Shown here: one piece after another, positions 61,285 to 64,000 of the stretch | Numbering within the stretch: the stretch's first letter is position 1 | Layout of the letters: each line of letters starts with the position of its first letter | Origin: Paramarasmius palmivorus | Taxonomy: Eukaryota > Basidiomycota > Agaricomycetes > Agaricales > Marasmiaceae | Assembly: GCA_037176845.1 (NCBI GenBank) | Contig: JAYKXP010000111.1 | Coordinates: 62,001 to 126,000, forward strand | Direction of reading: 5' to 3' | DNA length: 64,000 nt | Translations under genes and position numbers: made by a program | The notes under the pieces: model-generated | Databases searched by the model: none | Told to the model about the DNA's origin: nothing | Seen by the model: the letters and a program-made list of their open reading frames with translations, nothing else

Positions 61285-62425
61285 AACCAGCTTGGTCTTC
61301 TGCCGGCCTCGTCCCTGGACTCCAAAATTTGGCGTATCGAAGATTTCCATGTTATCCCTTGGCCAGAAGAAAGGAAAGGAGAATTCTTTGACGGGGATTC
61401 GTATATCGTGCTTAATGTGAGTGACATATATTCCACCAACCGTTGAAAACTGAACGCTGACGTTGGTTATCGACAGACGTACAAGAAAGACCCCGAGTCA
61501 GAAAAGCTCCCGTATGACCTACATTTCTGGCTAGGTGAAAACACGACGCAGGATGAAGCTGGTACAGCTGCGTATAAGACTGTCGAGTTGGACAATTGTG
61601 AGTTCTTCAAGTTGTCATACTTCCTTTTGCCTTCACTGATACCCGGACCCACACAGATCTCCATAGCCATCGACTCAATACCGTGAAATTCAGAATCACG
61701 AATCTACCCGCTTTCTCTCGTGCTTTTCTTCATTTTGCTGAGTCCATGGTGATGTAGACTCTCGATTTCATCACGTCGAGGATCTGCCTTCACTCGAGAT
61801 CTTCCGCTTGTACCGTATCTCGAGTACTAAGTTTAACGGTGGTGTGGTTCTCCGAGAAGTACCCCAGTAGCGGAGAGCATAGCTCAGGGTGATATGCATG
61901 TCTTGGATGGAGGGGGGTAGCCAACTTTTCCAGCTCAAGACGAAGGAAAGTGTTGGCAAGGAAAGTTCGGTGCCGCAGATTTTGTGAGGAAGCCCGTTGA
62001 GAGAAGGAGCGAAGAAGGAAAGCTCGCAGGGGAAGGGTGAGATCGTTGTCTATGGTAAGATTTCTTCTAATTCTGGTTTTGAGGCTATACCTGATGTACC
62101 TAATCGCAGATGAAGGCACATTCGGCTTTGGCCTTTTCCTCGCCGAATTCAACAACCCAGACATGGGCGACCTACCGATGATCCAAGTATGTCGATCACA
62201 AAACTAAATCCCGCATCGTTCAATCCGTATCTCAGACGCTACCTCCATAATCTCGCTTCGGAAGATGCGTACATTTCGGACGCTTTCCCGCAAGCTGTGT
62301 ATGTGTGGATTAGGGATAGTTCCGTGCTGCAGGAGAGGAGGCTGGCAGCTCAGTATGCTCGGAGGTATCTTTACCAAGGAGAAGGGAAGGACGTAGAAAC
62401 GTCCATAAAAAGGGTGACGAAATAA
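61285..62425 (+). pseudogene. Gelsolin/severin-family gene, B2 copy, frameshifted
   Basis: The first gelsolin repeat is clear: EPAWSSAGLVPGL, then, one base out of frame, KIWRIEDFHVIPWPEER and GEFFDGDSYIVLN. An intron leads to [20 protein letters not shown] and [20 protein letters not shown]. Further segments are [31 protein letters not shown], then shifted again VAESIAQGDMHVLDGG and QLFQLKTKESVGKES, DEGTFGFGLFLAEF, and a final repeat EDAYISDAFPQAVYVWIRD with QYARRYLYQ. Gelsolin-family proteins sever and cap actin filaments in a calcium-dependent way. The order of segments matches the short fungal severin form. At least three frame breaks are needed, so the copy is dead. Confidence 0.75.
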
Positions 62426-63990
62426 ATGTTTTGGGACGCACTGTGTTGGCGTAGAAATGACAGGAAAAGAAAGGTGGCTCCAGCTTGTATCATGGCATGA
62501 GGATACAGTAGGTAGGTGTGCACGATATCTTGGGTTGTATTATTTACGCTATCGTTAGGTTTTCTTTATAGGCCAACAAAATGTTTTCTTTTTTTTCCCC
62601 GCTCTCTCGAATACCCAGAAGACCTTGCTGAGCACAAAACAAGGATCACACAATCCATTCTCAACACTCTTAAGTACTGGGATCGCGGTTATCTACACCA
62701 CTGGCAGAACCTCGATCCCATGTTCAACATCTAAACTCTCCGAGAGATACAATGTTTAATTCAATCCTTGGTTCTCAAGGCCCCGTGTTGGACGGTGTAG
62801 CCTAGGGTGCACTTCACAGCTCTTTTGCTCTTCCTACTCCGATAAGCATCGATACGCAGGTTGTCGAAGATGCTATGGTCCGAAGACGATATCCCTTGGA
62901 AGCACACATCACCGCAAGGGATTTCTAAGAGCGCCACGGACCCGTACTCGTAAAGTGCCTCGACCCTGGGTTCACTTTCAGCTTTCGATACACAGAAAGT
63001 ACTGTTCCTGGTCGACAGACGACGGGAAAAGGACATGCCCAACACCTGGAAATTTGCCTCTTGGATCTGCACCAGCACCGGCTATGTAAAACATTGCATT
63101 TCCGCGGTGCGTGTACCTGTCGTATAGTTCCCATACATCGCTGACCGTCACATTGTCATAGGTCATTTGCAACGATAGTTTCCTCGCACTGGAACGAAGA
63201 TTCGGGTTTTATCGTACTGGTAACTCAGAGTATATTGCGAAAATGTACAGTACAGATCCCCAACAAAAGAAACTGACATGTGTAATCTGATCGGGCATAT
63301 CGCAGTCGAGGGTGTCCGAGTGTCAGTGTAAATGCCCCTTGACGTCCTAGCATAGTACCTTGGTACGGGATGCTTTCGTTTAGCGGAAAGTATGGTTGGG
63401 CCAGGTATTATCGTCCGCGGTAGGTACGACGAGTATGTATCCTAGGATAACGCACTGAGATTACTGGGATATATCAAGCAAAGATGGACAAATGCTTACC
63501 TTAACCAATAACACGGAGCAACTCCCCATCTCGGAAAGGAAGAATAGCCAGCGTTGGCCGGGATTCAGAGTCTGCAAGTTGAAAGTTCTGGCCGATGTTG
63601 GATGGTCTAGATGTGCGAAGATGTTAGCTCGAGGGAAGAGAGAGGGAGTAGTGAAAAAGGAAACAAGAGACAAGTCACAGAGCGGATCGCAGCTCGAAGA
63701 AGAGTGCGTCAAAGTAACGATAGCGAAAAACAAACACGCAAAGGAAAGCCGGAACCGAATAGCAGGGTTACATACCTGTTCAAAACATCTTCCATGTGAT
63801 AGCAGCCTAGACTTGTTGTCTCCGTCGTATAGTTCGTGTTTACGTCCAGTCTTCGTGTGTGCCATGTAATGTGCGATGAAGACAGCGTTTGAGGGGTTCC
63901 ATGAGGGGCTGGAAGTAGCCTTTGATCAGTGCTCGTTCTTTGAACCAGAGGTCACGAAGAAATTGCAGAAAGAGCGCAAAATGTCGGGCT
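62426..63990. other. Remainder of repeat B2, unrecognised coding remnants
   Basis: 62.76-63.17 kb (minus) and its B1 counterpart at 40.37-40.58 kb contain a shared segment ESEPRVEALYEYGS / ENEPRVEAPYEYEF. Both strands are open for short stretches and I cannot decide which was coding. No family is recognised. The rest holds short frames only. Confidence 0.25.
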
Positions 63991-64000
63991 AGTGGGGGAG

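Larger units (their letters stand above)
59765..64000 (+). repeat. Repeat B2, direct duplicate of B1, runs off the window
   Basis: Same-orientation copy of 37.63-41.53 kb, with anchors given for B1. It is still matching at 63.96 kb, so its right end lies at or beyond the end of the window. Confidence 0.85.

Overview
The window looks like nuclear DNA of a basidiomycete fungus, most likely an agaricomycete. The coding parts have many short introns of about 45-70 nt with GTRNGT donors and YAG acceptors. Several gene families are ones I know from mushroom-forming fungi: a KDZ transposase with its cysteine cluster, F-box genes, and expanded hypothetical families. No tRNA, rRNA, operon or CRISPR array was seen.

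Layout. (1) 0-9.6 kb is gene-poor, with a small inverted-repeat element (0.78-1.37 kb), a relic of a membrane-protein-like gene (block E, 5.0-6.6 kb) and an F-box relic (7.5-7.9 kb). (2) 9.59-16.35 kb is arm A of a diverged inverted duplication; its partner A' is at 53.09-59.76 kb. (3) 17.83-36.46 kb is the centrepiece, a candidate giant KDZ DNA transposon. It has an intact-looking multi-exon KDZ transposase (30.1-34.0 kb, minus) and seven other genes. At both ends lie 1.2-1.4 kb arrays of a TCCAAWT-type motif, which run mostly in opposite orientation at the two ends. (4) 36.47-37.2 kb is a second copy of block E, abutting the right end of the element. (5) 37.63-41.53 kb (B1) and 59.77-64.0 kb (B2, running off the window) are direct duplicates carrying a dead F-box gene and a dead gelsolin/severin-family gene. 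(6) 46.1-48.2 kb holds an intact-looking gene of a mushroom hypothetical family, with a possible kinase-like region and a C-terminal membrane segment. (7) 48.4-49.8 kb (C) is a third partial copy of the A repeat.

How it works together. The host sequence is a mosaic of old segmental duplications whose genes are mostly broken. The 18.6-kb element keeps open, spliceable reading frames. A plausible reading is a cargo-carrying KDZ transposon: the transposase (CxC2 zinc-binding cluster plus RNase H-fold core) would act on the terminal arrays. Its companions are a large HMG-box-like low-complexity protein, a protein with an RNase H1 N-terminal-type nucleic-acid-binding domain, a basic-N-terminus coiled protein, and four small orphans. 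They may be accessory DNA-binding or regulatory factors. This functional link is inference. Exon structures come from manual splicing and need RNA evidence.
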